Shown here: in pieces, positions 42,482 to 50,717 of the stretch | How the letters are laid out: the number at the start of each line of letters is the position of its first letter | Numbering within the stretch: position 1 is the first letter of the stretch | NCBI GenBank assembly: GCA_963696105.1 | Contig: CAVOIP010000001.1 | Coordinates: 1-64,000, forward strand | Source: CAVRTM01 sp963696105 | GTDB lineage: Bacteria; Actinomycetota; Actinomycetes; Actinomycetales; Dermatophilaceae | Reading direction: 5' to 3' | Length of the DNA: 64,000 bases | Notes under the pieces: generated by a model | Database searches by the model: none | What the model was told of the DNA's origin: nothing | What the model saw: the letters and a program-made list of their open reading frames with translations, nothing else | Made by a program: the position numbers and the translations under genes

Positions 42482-43079
42482 CCGACAGCCAGTCGCCCCG
42501 AGCCGACGCGGCGGTCGACCCCGCAGACCTCCGTGCGGTCGAGCAGCAGCTCGGCCGGGTCCCCCGCGGGGTCGCCGAGGTCGCCCACCGCTGCCCGTGC
42601 GGTCGCCCGGACGTGCTGCGCGACCGAGCCCCGGCTGCCCGACGGCACGCCGTTCCCCACGACGTACTACGCTCACCTGCCCCCGGCTCGACCGGTGCCA
42701 TCAGCACCCTGGAGACCACCGGCATGATGCGCGAGATGACCGAGCGGCTCGGCCAGGACCCGGCGCTCGCGGCGGCCTACCAGCACGCGCACGAGGACTA
42801 CCTGCGCCGGCGCGGCGAGCTCGGCTCCGTGCCGGAGATCGAGGGCATCTCCGCCGGCGGGATGCCCACGCGGGTCAAGTGCCTGCACGTGCTGGTCGGG
42901 CACTCCCTCGCCGCCGGACCGGGCGTCAACCCGCTCGGCGACGAGGCGCTCGCGGCGCTGCCGCAGTGGTGGGCTGCCGGATCCTGCGTGCCCGAGCCGG
43001 TCGTCGACGCGCCGGTCGTGGACGCGCCGGTCGTGGACGCGCCGGTCGTGGACGGGGACCCGGCGGGACCACCTCGTGA
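42478..43079 (+). CDS. DUF501 family protein (frame interrupted)
   Basis: About 200 residues. DLRAVEQQLGRVPRGVAEVA, HRCPCGRPDVLR, PRLPDGTPFPTTYY, STLETTGMMREMTERLG and GGMPTRVKCLHVLVGHSLAA identify DUF501, a conserved actinobacterial protein of unknown role always seen between ftsB and ppx. The CxC pair (RCPCG) and later Cys (KCLH) may bind metal; that is inference. Three one-base insertions (near 42632, 42669 and 42695) restore frame among themselves, and a further lost base near the end would bring the frame to TGA 43077-43079, which overlaps the ppx GTG. The C-terminal tail contains a PVVDA tandem repeat. Confidence 0.82.
42997..43053 (+). repeat. 15-bp tandem repeat, 3.8 copies
   Basis: The unit CCGGTCGTGGACGCG is repeated at 42997, 43012, 43027 and 43042 (last copy partial), differing at one base in the first copy. 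It encodes PVVDA repeats in the tail of the DUF501 protein, just before its stop, and is prone to slippage. Confidence 0.95.
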
Positions 43080-44032
43080 CGCGGGTCGCTGCGATCGACT
43101 GCGGCACCAACTCGATCCGCCTGCTCGTGGCAGACGTGGACCCGGCGTCTCCCGGCCGGTCGCCGTCGCTGGTCGACGTGCTGCGCCGGATGGAGGTCGT
43201 GCGCCTCGGCCACGGCGTCGACCGCACCGGCGTCATCGCCCCCGAGGCCATGGCCCGCACCCTGGCGATGGCCGGCGACTACGCCGCGCAGTGCGAGAAG
43301 CTCGAGGTCGAGCGGGTCCGGTTCGTCGCCACGTCGGCGTCCCGCGACGCCGGCAACCGCCGAGGAGTTCGTGGACGGCGTGCGCGCGGCCTTCTCGGCG
43401 TCGGCATCGCGCCGGAGGTGGTCAGCGGGCACGAGGAGGCGTCGCTGTCGTTCGCCGGCGCCACCGGTGGGCTGCAGGCGCACGGCGTCGACGGCCCCTA
43501 CCTCGTGGTCGACCTCGGCGGCGGGTCGACCGAGTTCGTCCGCGGCACCCTCGACGTGGAGCAGGCCCGGTCGGTCGACATCGGCTGCGTCCGGATGACC
43601 GAGCGGCACCTGCACACCGACCCGCCCACCGCTGCGGAGGTCGCGGCCGCGACCGCGGACGTCGACGCGGCGATCGACCAGGCCGCCACGGTCGTGGACC
43701 TGGCCGGCGTCGCGACCCTCGTCGGGGTGGCCGGCTCGGTCACCACCATCACCGCGCACGCGCTGCGGCTGACCGCCTACGACCCCGCCCGGATCCACCT
43801 CGCGTCGCTGCCGGTGGACCAGGTCGTCGCGGCCTGCACCGACCTCCTGGGCATGACCCGCGCCGAGCGGGCGGCGCTGGGGTTCATGCACCCCGGTCGC
43901 GTCGACGTCATCGGCGCCGGGGCGCTGGTCTGGCGCCGCATCGTCGAGCGCGTGCACCGCGAGGCCGGCATTGCACAGGTGGTCACGTCCGAGCACGACA
44001 TCCTCGACGGCATCGCCCTCTCGCTGGCCTGA
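43076..44032 (+). CDS. ppx: Exopolyphosphatase / guanosine pentaphosphate phosphohydrolase family (two compensating lesions)
   Basis: About 318 residues of the Ppx/GppA family (ASKHA fold), which hydrolyses polyphosphate or pppGpp. MTRVAAIDCGTNSIRLLVAD is the phosphate-1 loop, YLVVDLGGGSTEF the second, and TLVGVAGSVTTITAHAL the third. A one-base insertion near 43362 and a loss near 43401 put about 13 residues out of frame; corrected, they read AEEFVDGVRAAF. The short actinobacterial form lacks the C-terminal HD domain. GTG 43076 overlaps the DUF501 stop (GTGA). Confidence 0.9.
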   Translation: MTRVAAIDCGTNSIRLLVADVDPASPGRSPSLVDVLRRMEVVRLGHGVDRTGVIAPEAMARTLAMAGDYAAQCEKLEVERVRFVATSASRDAGNRRGVRGRRARGLLGVGIAPEVVSGHEEASLSFAGATGGLQAHGVDGPYLVVDLGGGSTEFVRGTLDVEQARSVDIGCVRMTERHLHTDPPTAAEVAAATADVDAAIDQAATVVDLAGVATLVGVAGSVTTITAHALRLTAYDPARIHLASLPVDQVVAACTDLLGMTRAERAALGFMHPGRVDVIGAGALVWRRIVERVHREAGIAQVVTSEHDILDGIALSLA

Positions 44033-44054
44033 GCCGGCTGGGGAGGAGAGCGCC

Positions 44055-44885
44055 ATGGCGAGCGAACAGCTGCCGCACCCGGTGACGGGTCAGCCGTACC
44101 CGTCGCCGGTGCCGCCGGGGACCGGGTGGCCGGGCGACCCGGCCGACGGGCAGACCCCGGTGGCCAGGACGGTGACACAGGTACGACGCCTCGCGGCCCG
44201 GTCGACCTCCGTCGCCGAGCTGGACGCCCGCGTGTCGGTGTGCCGGGCCTGCCCGCGGCTGGTGCGCTGGCGCGAGGACGTCGCCACCGAGGGCAAGCGG
44301 GCCTCGTTCGCCGACCAGCCGTACTGGGGTCGGCCGGGCCCGGGGTTCGGTGACCCCGAGCCGCAGGTCCTCGTCGTCGGCCTCGCCCCGGCGGCCAACG
44401 GCACCAACCGGACCGGGCGCATGTTCACCGGCGACCGCAGCGGTGACTGGATCTACGCCGCGCTGCACCGGGCCGGCTACGCCAGCCAGCCCACCAGCGT
44501 CGCCAGCGGCGACGGCCTGGAGCTCCGCGGCGTGCGCATCGTCGCCGCCGTGCGGTGCGCGCCACCGGCCAACAAGCCGACGCCGCAGGAGCGCGAGACC
44601 TGCGGGCACTGGCTCGACCGTGACCTGGCCCTCGCGGCGCCGACCATCCGCTCGATGCTCGCCCTCGGCAGCATCGGCTGGGACGCCGCGCTGGGCAGCG
44701 CCCGCCGGCTCGGCTGGGCCGTGCCCCGGCCGAAGCCGAGGTTCGGCCACGGCGCCGAGACGGTGCTGGTCGCGAGCGACGGCAAGCCGATCCGGCTGCT
44801 GGCCAGCTACCACGTCAGCCAGCAGAACACCTTCACCGGCAAGCTGACCGAGGCGATGCTCGACGCGGTGGTCGCCCGGCTCTGA
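44055..44885 (+). CDS. Uracil-DNA glycosylase, family 5 (UdgB-like)
   Basis: 276 residues. It removes uracil (and probably other deaminated bases) from DNA. The Fe-S cluster cysteines begin with CRACPRLVRWRE, followed by the catalytic motif GLAPAANGTNRTGRMFTGD, then VRCAPPANKPTPQERETC and the C-terminal SYHVSQQNTFTG. The NGTNRTGR motif separates family 5 from family 4 enzymes. ATG has a GGGAGGAGAG ribosome-binding site. The gene is intact and follows ppx by 22 bp on the same strand. Confidence 0.92.
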   Translation: MASEQLPHPVTGQPYPSPVPPGTGWPGDPADGQTPVARTVTQVRRLAARSTSVAELDARVSVCRACPRLVRWREDVATEGKRASFADQPYWGRPGPGFGDPEPQVLVVGLAPAANGTNRTGRMFTGDRSGDWIYAALHRAGYASQPTSVASGDGLELRGVRIVAAVRCAPPANKPTPQERETCGHWLDRDLALAAPTIRSMLALGSIGWDAALGSARRLGWAVPRPKPRFGHGAETVLVASDGKPIRLLASYHVSQQNTFTGKLTEAMLDAVVARL

Positions 44886-44957
44886 GACCGTCGGCGGCAC
44901 GGGGCCGGGCTCCCGCTAGTCTCGGCGCGTCAGCCGCCGCCTCCGGGAGAACCGTCC

Positions 44958-45482
44958 ATGCCCCAGCAGATCATCGCCGTCACCGTCCTCGGCGACGACC
45001 GCCCCGGCATCGTCGCCGACGTCACGACGGCCCTCGCGGACCTGCACGGCAACCTCGAGGACTCCACGATGACGCTCCTGCGCGGCCACTTCGCGATGGT
45101 CGTCCTCGTCCGCACCGTCGCCGACGCCGCGTCGGTCGAGGCGGCGCTGAAGCCGCTGACCGCCGGCGGCGCCCTCGTCATCAACGCCCGCGTGCTGGCC
45201 GAGTCCACGGCCCCGACAGCCGTCGGTCCGGCGTACTCGCTGCGGGTGCACGGCGCGGACCGCCCGGGCATCGTCGCGACCGTGACCCGGATCGTGGCGC
45301 AGCACGGCGCCAACATCGTCGACCTCGGCACCCGGCTGGGCGGCAACCTCTACGTGATGACCGCCGAGCTGCAGGTCCCCGACGCGCACGCCGCCGTCGC
45401 CCTGGAACGCGACCTGACCGGGGCGGCCGCCGAGCTCGGCGTCGAGGTCCACCTCTCACCCGTCGACGACGACGTCTTGTGA
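44958..45482 (+). CDS. Tandem ACT-domain protein (GcvR-like)
   Basis: 174 residues made of two ACT domains. The first is IIAVTVLGDDRPGIVADVTT, the second YSLRVHGADRPGIVATVTRI with GANIVDLGTRLGG. Each carries the DRPGIV amino-acid-binding turn. Such proteins resemble the glycine cleavage repressor GcvR and sense small amino acids, but there is no DNA-binding domain and the partner is unknown. Its TGA overlaps the GTG of the deformylase gene (GTGA), so it is cotranslated with def. The frame is intact. Confidence 0.88.
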   Translation: MPQQIIAVTVLGDDRPGIVADVTTALADLHGNLEDSTMTLLRGHFAMVVLVRTVADAASVEAALKPLTAGGALVINARVLAESTAPTAVGPAYSLRVHGADRPGIVATVTRIVAQHGANIVDLGTRLGGNLYVMTAELQVPDAHAAVALERDLTGAAAELGVEVHLSPVDDDVL

Positions 45483-46027
45483 GCGTCACCCCGCTGAGCT
45501 GGGCGATGCCCGCGCTGCCGGCCGGCACGGTCCTGACCGTGCTGAGGGCACCGCACCCGGTGCTGGGCGAGGCCGGCGTCGAGGTCGACCCGACCGACCC
45601 GCGCACCGTCGAGCTCGCCGCCGACCTGCTCGCCACCCAGGACGTCTCCCCGGGGTGCGTCGGGCTCGCCGCCCAGCAGGTCGGCGTCGCCGCACGCGTG
45701 TTCAGCGTCGACGTCACCGGGCACCCCAAGACGCGCACCTGCCACGGCCGGTTCGTCCTGTGCAACGCCGAGGTGCTCAGCGCCACCCGGCGCGAGCGGG
45801 GTCGGGAGGGCTGCATGTCGGTGCCGGACTTCACCGGCGACGTCAGCCGGGCGCGACGGCTCGTGGTCCGCGGCCAGCTGCCGGCGACGGGGGAGTGGGT
45901 CGAGATCGCCACGGACGCGTTCGAGGCCGTCGCCGTGCAGCACGAGATCGACCACACCACCGGGCTGCTGTTCCTGGACCGGGTGGCAGGACCCCACGGG
46001 ATCCACCCGCGGCGCACCTATCGGTAG
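45479..46027 (+). CDS. def: Peptide deformylase
   Basis: 182 residues. It removes the formyl group from nascent protein N-termini. Metal ligands are visible: Cys in REGCMSVPDF (motif 2) and both His in QHEIDHTTGLLF (motif 3, HExxH). Motif 1 reads GCVGLAAQQVG, with Cys where most enzymes have Gly, and Gln for the usual Pro before QVG; both are tolerated in actinobacterial second-copy deformylases, so this may be a specialised paralogue. GTG 45479 overlaps the ACT gene stop. The frame is intact. Confidence 0.9.
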   Translation: MSVTPLSWAMPALPAGTVLTVLRAPHPVLGEAGVEVDPTDPRTVELAADLLATQDVSPGCVGLAAQQVGVAARVFSVDVTGHPKTRTCHGRFVLCNAEVLSATRRERGREGCMSVPDFTGDVSRARRLVVRGQLPATGEWVEIATDAFEAVAVQHEIDHTTGLLFLDRVAGPHGIHPRRTYR

Positions 46028-46037
46028 CCTGACGCCT

Positions 46038-46113
46038 GTCCCCGTAGCCCAACGGCAGAGGCAGGCGACTTAAAATCGCTACAGTGCGGGTTCGAAACCC
46101 GTCGGGGGCACCA
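46038..46113 (+). tRNA. tRNA with anticodon UAA (Leu by anticodon) but class-I body
   Basis: 76 nt with encoded CCA. Acceptor arm GTCCCCG/CGGGGGC; D arm GCCCAACGGCAGAGGC with a 3-bp stem; anticodon arm GGCGA-CTTAAAA-TCGCT giving anticodon TAA; a 5-nt variable loop ACAGT; T arm GCGGG-TTCGAAA-CCCGT. Discriminator base A. The anticodon predicts reading of UUA (Leu), yet bacterial tRNA-Leu normally has a long class-II variable arm, absent here. It lies 11 nt past def and may be read through from it. Confidence 0.88.
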
Positions 46114-46202
46114 CGAGGCCGGTCGTGCTGGACGTCTTCAGCCGCCAGCCGGTCGCCGCGGTCCACCCGGGCACCCTCAGCCCCCGTCAGCCCTGAGCGG
46201 GC

Positions 46203-47228
46203 TCAGGGGATGACGTCGATCAGCACCTTGCCCACCGCGCCGTTCTCGACGGCCGCGTGGGCCTCGGCGGCCTGCTCGAGGGGGAAGTGGTGCAGCGGCA
46301 GCCCGGCGTCGGGTCCGACCCGGACGGCCCCGTCGAGCACGGCGGCGGCGACGTCCTCCAGCGCGCGGGCCCGCCACGTCTCCGGCGCGTTGTAGACCAG
46401 CACGAACTGCCAGCGGACGTTCGGCACCATCGAGGGGCGCACGGGAAGCTCCATGGTGCTGCCGCCGTTGTCGGCGTAGACCGCCACCGAGCCGTGCCGG
46501 GCCAGGACCTCCGCGTCCATCGCGGCGTTCTGCGCCGGGGAGACCTCGACGACCGTGTCGACGCCGTGGGCGGCGATCGCGCGCACCTCGGCGACGACGT
46601 CCTGCCGGCGGTAGTCGATCACGTGGTCGGCACCGGCCCGCGCCGCGAGGTGGCCCTTCTCCGGACCGCTCACGGTGGTGATCACCGTGGCGTCGGACCA
46701 CCGGGCGAGCTGGATCGCGGCGTTGCCGACGGCTCCGGCCCCGCCGGCGACCAGGACGGTGCGACCCTCCAGCGTGCCCGGGCCCAGACGCGTCGGCCCG
46801 TCCTCGGTCACCGTCAGGCACCGGTGTGCGGTGAGGAACGGCACCCCGAGGCTGGCGCCGAGGTCGAACGAGGCGACGTCCGGCAGCAGCACCACGTGCC
46901 GGGCGGGTACGACGGCGTGCTCCTGGGCGGTCCCGCCGGCCGGACGCAGGTGGGCGGCCTCCCAGATCCAGACCCGCAGCCCCACGAGCGCCGCCTCGAC
47001 GCCCTGCCCGACGGCCTCGACCACTCCGGAGCCGTCCTGGTCCGGCACCTGCGGCGGGTCGACGGCGACCCCGGACCCCGCGCCGCGACGCGTCTTCCAG
47101 TCGGTGGGGTTGACGCCGGAGCGGTGGATCCGCACCCGCACCTCGCCCGGTCCGGGCTCGGGCACGGGCCGCTCGACCAGCGTCAGGACGTCCGGGTCAC
47201 CGGTCAGGGAGTACTGGATCGCGCGCAC
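46203..47228 (-). CDS. NADPH:quinone oxidoreductase-like MDR family enzyme
   Basis: 341 residues of the zinc-free medium-chain dehydrogenase/reductase family. The N-terminal GroES-like part has RSGVNPTDWKTRRG and DQDGSGVVEAVG; the Rossmann part has VLVAGGAGAVGNAAIQLARW and the C-terminus HFPLEQAAEAHAAVENGAVG. It would reduce quinones or enones using NADPH. GTG (complement of 47226-47228) is chosen because MRAIQYSLTGDPDVL is the typical start. It stands alone, divergent from the serine hydrolase gene. The frame is intact. Confidence 0.9.
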   Translation of the reverse strand: MRAIQYSLTGDPDVLTLVERPVPEPGPGEVRVRIHRSGVNPTDWKTRRGAGSGVAVDPPQVPDQDGSGVVEAVGQGVEAALVGLRVWIWEAAHLRPAGGTAQEHAVVPARHVVLLPDVASFDLGASLGVPFLTAHRCLTVTEDGPTRLGPGTLEGRTVLVAGGAGAVGNAAIQLARWSDATVITTVSGPEKGHLAARAGADHVIDYRRQDVVAEVRAIAAHGVDTVVEVSPAQNAAMDAEVLARHGSVAVYADNGGSTMELPVRPSMVPNVRWQFVLVYNAPETWRARALEDVAAAVLDGAVRVGPDAGLPLHHFPLEQAAEAHAAVENGAVGKVLIDVIP

Positions 47229-47355
47229 GGCACCGACGGTATCCCCACCGGCCGTGGCCGGCACCTCAGCGCGGCGACGCGGCGTACCGCCGATGAGGAT
47301 GCGTCGCGGGACGGGTCTCCATCCCGGGACCGCCGAGAAACGAGAGGATGCCGGC

Positions 47356-48507
47356 ATGACGACCAACCTGCGGACCGTCCTGGAGACGCACGTCAGCGCG
47401 GGGGCGATCCCCGGAGCGGTGGCCCTGGTGGCTCACGGCGACCGGGTCGAGGTGGAGGCCGTCGGCTCGGTCGACGCCGCGGGCACCGCGCCGATGGCGC
47501 GGGACTCCATCTTCCGCATCGCGTCGATCACCAAGCCCATCACCGCGGCGGCGACCATGATCCTGGTCGAGGACGGCGTGGTCGCGCTCGAGGACCCGGT
47601 CGAGAAGTGGCTGCCGGAGCTGGCGTCGCCGGTGGTCGTCCGTACGCCGACCGGTCCGGTCGACGACGTGGTGCCGGCGGACCGGTCCATCACCGTGCAT
47701 GACCTGCTCACGTTCCGCGCCGGGTACGGCTTCCCGTCCGACTTCACGCTCCCGGTGGTCGGCATGCTGTTCAGCGAGCTGAGGCAGGGACCGCCGCAGC
47801 CGCAGCTGGTCGCCGCGCCGGACGCGTGGATGGCCACGCTGTCCCGGATCCCGCTGCTGCACCAGCCCGGTGACGGCTGGCTGTACAACACCGGCTCGGA
47901 CATCCTGGGTGTCCTCGTCGCCCGGGCCTCGGGTTGTCCGCTGCCCGACCTTCTCGTCGAGCGGCTCTTCGAGCCGCTCGGCATGGTCGACACCGGGTTC
48001 GCCGTGCCGGCCGCCGAGCTGGGCCGGTTCACCGGCTACTACCGGGCGGCAGCAGGCGGCGGGCTCGAGCTGGTCGACGCCCCGAACGGACAGTGGAGCA
48101 GCCTGCCGGCGTTCCCGTCCGGCGCGGGAGGGCTGGTCTCGACCCTCGACGACTGGCACGCCTTCGCCCGCCTGCTGCTCGCCGACGGGGTCGTCCAAGG
48201 CCGCCGGCTGCTGTCACCGGCCTCCGTGCGTCAGATGACCACCGACTCGCTGACCCCCGCCCAGCGCAGGGCCGGCGGGCTGTTCCTCGAGGGCCAGGGG
48301 TGGGGCTTCGGCGGCTCGGTGGACGTGGCGTCGGCCGCGCCCTGGAACGTGCTCGGACGCTACGGCTGGGTCGGCGGCACCGGGACCGCGGCACACGTCA
48401 CGCCGTCCACCGGCGCGGTCACCATCCTGCTCACCCAGGTGGAGATGGCGGGACCGACGCCGACCGCCCTGATGCGGGACTTCTGGCGGTATGCCGCCGA
48501 CGCCTGA
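47356..48507 (+). CDS. Serine hydrolase, class C beta-lactamase/esterase family
   Basis: 383 residues. The nucleophile motif SITK (in FRIASITKPITAAAT, about residues 54-57) and the YNT motif (GWLYNTGSDILG) define the serine beta-lactamase/DD-peptidase fold. The C-terminal GWVGGTGTAAHV stands in for the KTG/HTG box. There is no signal peptide, so it is probably a cytoplasmic esterase of the EstB type rather than an antibiotic-resistance beta-lactamase. ATG 47356 is 128 bp from the divergent oxidoreductase gene. The frame is intact. Confidence 0.88.
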   Translation: MTTNLRTVLETHVSAGAIPGAVALVAHGDRVEVEAVGSVDAAGTAPMARDSIFRIASITKPITAAATMILVEDGVVALEDPVEKWLPELASPVVVRTPTGPVDDVVPADRSITVHDLLTFRAGYGFPSDFTLPVVGMLFSELRQGPPQPQLVAAPDAWMATLSRIPLLHQPGDGWLYNTGSDILGVLVARASGCPLPDLLVERLFEPLGMVDTGFAVPAAELGRFTGYYRAAAGGGLELVDAPNGQWSSLPAFPSGAGGLVSTLDDWHAFARLLLADGVVQGRRLLSPASVRQMTTDSLTPAQRRAGGLFLEGQGWGFGGSVDVASAAPWNVLGRYGWVGGTGTAAHVTPSTGAVTILLTQVEMAGPTPTALMRDFWRYAADA

Positions 48508-48558
48508 GGCGGACAGGGACGGACGCCCGGCCGTGCCGGGCGTCCGGAGGGCTCGGGA

Positions 48559-49185
48559 TCAGACGAGCTCAGGCACGTGCAGGTGCGCGAACGCCACATC
48601 CATCTCCGCCACGTCGGTGATCTGCATGCCCGTGTCCGCGGTCACGGACTCGCGCAAGCGGCTCGCGGCTTCGCGGGTGGCCTCGACGTGCGCACGGCTG
48701 TCGAAGGTGACGGTCCCCACCATGTGGCCGGCCTCGCGGTCGACGAGCATGCTGGCGCTGCAGAAGCCGTCCATCTCCTGGACCCTCGGCAGCACCGTCA
48801 TCCGGTAGACGTCCACGGCGCGGTCGACGTTGCCGGCGTCCCCACCCAGCCAGGTCACCCGGGCGCACGCGCCGTCGGGCGTGGCGTGGTCGCGGTGGAC
48901 GACAGCGATCTCCCACCCCTCGACGTCGCTGCCGGTGCTGCTGCCCAAGGCCCGTTCCGCAGCGTCCCGCAGCGGGCGCACCCGCTCCGCGGTCTCCCGC
49001 AGTGCGGCCTCGGACGCCCACGCGGTCGTGGCGATGCAGCGACCGGACTCCCGGTCGGCCAGCATCGACATCCCGACACAGCCGTCCATCGCGGAGACCG
49101 CCGGAAAGACCTGGTCACGGACGTACTCGACACCGGCATCGATCCTGGCCCGGTCTGCCTGCATGGTGGAGGTACGTGCGTACAC
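48559..49185 (-). CDS. Two-domain ABM-like (dimeric alpha-beta barrel) hypothetical protein
   Basis: 208 residues in two similar halves. The first has VYARTSTMQADRARIDAG, FPAVSAMDGCVGMSMLADRE and IATTAWASEAALRET; the second has ARVTWLGGDAGNVDRAV, VLPRVQEMDGFCSASMLVD and TVTFDSRAHVEAT. This duplicated pattern matches the antibiotic-biosynthesis-monooxygenase-like ferredoxin fold. A function is not implied; many are stress or haem-related. GTG (complement of 49183-49185) has AAGGAG 5 nt upstream. The frame is intact. Confidence 0.8.
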   Translation of the reverse strand: MYARTSTMQADRARIDAGVEYVRDQVFPAVSAMDGCVGMSMLADRESGRCIATTAWASEAALRETAERVRPLRDAAERALGSSTGSDVEGWEIAVVHRDHATPDGACARVTWLGGDAGNVDRAVDVYRMTVLPRVQEMDGFCSASMLVDREAGHMVGTVTFDSRAHVEATREAASRLRESVTADTGMQITDVAEMDVAFAHLHVPELV

Positions 49186-49328
49186 GAGGAGCTCCTTCGA
49201 TCGGGGCAGCACCCCGACGGCGCCACCGTCCCGATCCACACTGCTCGCCTTTCCCGCCCCGGACAAGGCCCTGACGGGGGTCCTGGACGCGGCCCTGGCC
49301 AAGGCCCGGCTGGGGTTGACCGCCGGGG

Positions 49329-50024
49329 TCAGGCCTGGGCGTCCCGGCGCCGACGCGACGCCGCCGCCCGCTCCGCGACCACGGCGGCCGGGGCCGGGCG
49401 CGCACCCTGGTCCCAGGCCTGCGGGTTCACGGCATACATCGTCCCGTACGCCGCTGTGTTCGGCTGTGTGCGCCACCCCTCCGCGAGGGGGCCGAGGTCG
49501 ACGGTGTCGTAGCCGATCGCGTCGAGCTGCTCCCTGACGACCTGCTTGGCCGCCTGGTCGTCGCCCGCGATGGCGAGGGCGCTGCGGTCCTCGGCGCCGC
49601 CGGGCCGGGGCAGGGCGGCCAGGTGCTGGAAGAAGATGTTGTTGAACGCCTTGACCACCTTGGCCTCGGGGGCGTGGGCCTGGAACAGCTCCGAGCTCGT
49701 GGTCGACTCGTCGTCGAGCTCGGCGATGGTGCCGTCGCGCTCGGGGTAGTAGTTCATCGTGTCGAGCACGACCTTGCCGCGCAGCTCCTCAGCGGGCACC
49801 TGCGGGTAGCTCCGCAACGGGATGGTGACCACGACGACGTCGCCGGCTCGGGCCGCCTCCGCCGGAGTGGCCGCGCTGGCGTGCGGACCCAGCTCGGCCA
49901 CGAGATCGGCGAGCGTCTCCGGTCCTCTGCTGTTGCTGAGCACGACGTCGTGGCCGGCAGCCACGGCCAGCCGGGCCACGGTGGTGCCGATGTTTCCGCT
50001 TCCGATGAATCCCCAGGTCGTCAT
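49329..50024 (-). CDS. NADP oxidoreductase, F420-dependent-reductase-like
   Basis: 231 residues with an N-terminal Rossmann domain, MTTWGFIGSGNIGTTVARLA, then VLSNSRGPETLADLV and VVVTIPLRSYPQVP. The C-terminal part has VVKAFNNIFFQHLAALPRP and a conserved end NTAAYGTMY. Family members move hydride between NADP and F420 or reduce small substrates; which applies is not clear. ATG (complement of 50022-50024) leaves 118 bp to the divergent VOC gene. The frame is intact. Confidence 0.86.
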   Translation of the reverse strand: MTTWGFIGSGNIGTTVARLAVAAGHDVVLSNSRGPETLADLVAELGPHASAATPAEAARAGDVVVVTIPLRSYPQVPAEELRGKVVLDTMNYYPERDGTIAELDDESTTSSELFQAHAPEAKVVKAFNNIFFQHLAALPRPGGAEDRSALAIAGDDQAAKQVVREQLDAIGYDTVDLGPLAEGWRTQPNTAAYGTMYAVNPQAWDQGARPAPAAVVAERAAASRRRRDAQA

Positions 50025-50142
50025 GGCGTCGTCAACACCCCCGACGAGCCGACCATTCCGGGGCGATTCCCCTGCGGGCGCCGTGAACGGGCAGGCACAC
50101 TCGGTGCGAGTCCCTCTCCGTGTCCCGACCCAGGAGGTCCGC

Positions 50143-50538
50143 ATGTCCCGCGTGGTGCACTTTGAGATCCAGGTCGACGACGTGGAGCGGGCGAAGGCGT
50201 TCTACACCGCCGCGTTCGGCTGGTCCTACGAGGACTACAGCCAGTTCACCGGCTCGCCGTACTGGGGCATCGTCACCGGCCCGGAGGACCAGCCGGGGAT
50301 CAACGGCGGCCTGTTGCAGCGACCCGTCCCCGCCCCGGCGGGAGCCCAGGGCACGAACGCCTTCGTGTGCACGATGGGCGTCGGCGACTACGACGAGACC
50401 GAGCGTCGGATCCTCGAGGCCGGAGGTCAGGTGGCCCTGCCCAAGATGGCCCTGACCGGGATGGCGTGGCAGGGCTACTACCTCGACACCGAGGGCAACA
50501 CCTTCGGCATCCACCAGCCCGACCCGGCGGCGGCGTAG
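50143..50538 (+). CDS. VOC family (glyoxalase-like) protein
   Basis: 131 residues. MSRVVHFEIQVDDVERAKAF, YTAAFGWSYEDYSQ and YLDTEGNTFGIHQPD are the two beta-alpha-beta-beta-beta halves of a vicinal-oxygen-chelate fold, with candidate metal ligands His (VHFEI) and Glu (TEGN). Its substrate is unknown; relatives include bleomycin-binding and glyoxalase-like proteins. ATG has CAGGAGG 7 nt upstream. The gene is single and intact. Confidence 0.88.
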   Translation: MSRVVHFEIQVDDVERAKAFYTAAFGWSYEDYSQFTGSPYWGIVTGPEDQPGINGGLLQRPVPAPAGAQGTNAFVCTMGVGDYDETERRILEAGGQVALPKMALTGMAWQGYYLDTEGNTFGIHQPDPAAA

Positions 50539-50717
50539 CCGTCGCGCCGCCCTCGCGCCGTACCGGCTGGGCGAGCGCCGCCCGACCGGCACGAACCCGC
50601 CGATGAACGATCCACCCGTGACAAGTGTCATGGGTCGGGAACTTTCGCGGTGGGCCGCACCTTTAACCTGATGACACGACCGCTCACGGAGCGGCCACGA
50701 GGTGCTGGAGGCACGAG

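Noticed and set aside
41569..44085. Apparent 838-codon protein covering eno, ftsB, DUF501 and ppx
   Set aside because: Mostly shadow frame; only the DUF501 part is real. The genes underneath have clear family motifs and coupled starts and stops.
47356..48507. Antibiotic-resistance beta-lactamase
   Set aside because: SxxK and YxN motifs are present, but there is no signal peptide and no KTG box; an esterase-type serine hydrolase is more likely.
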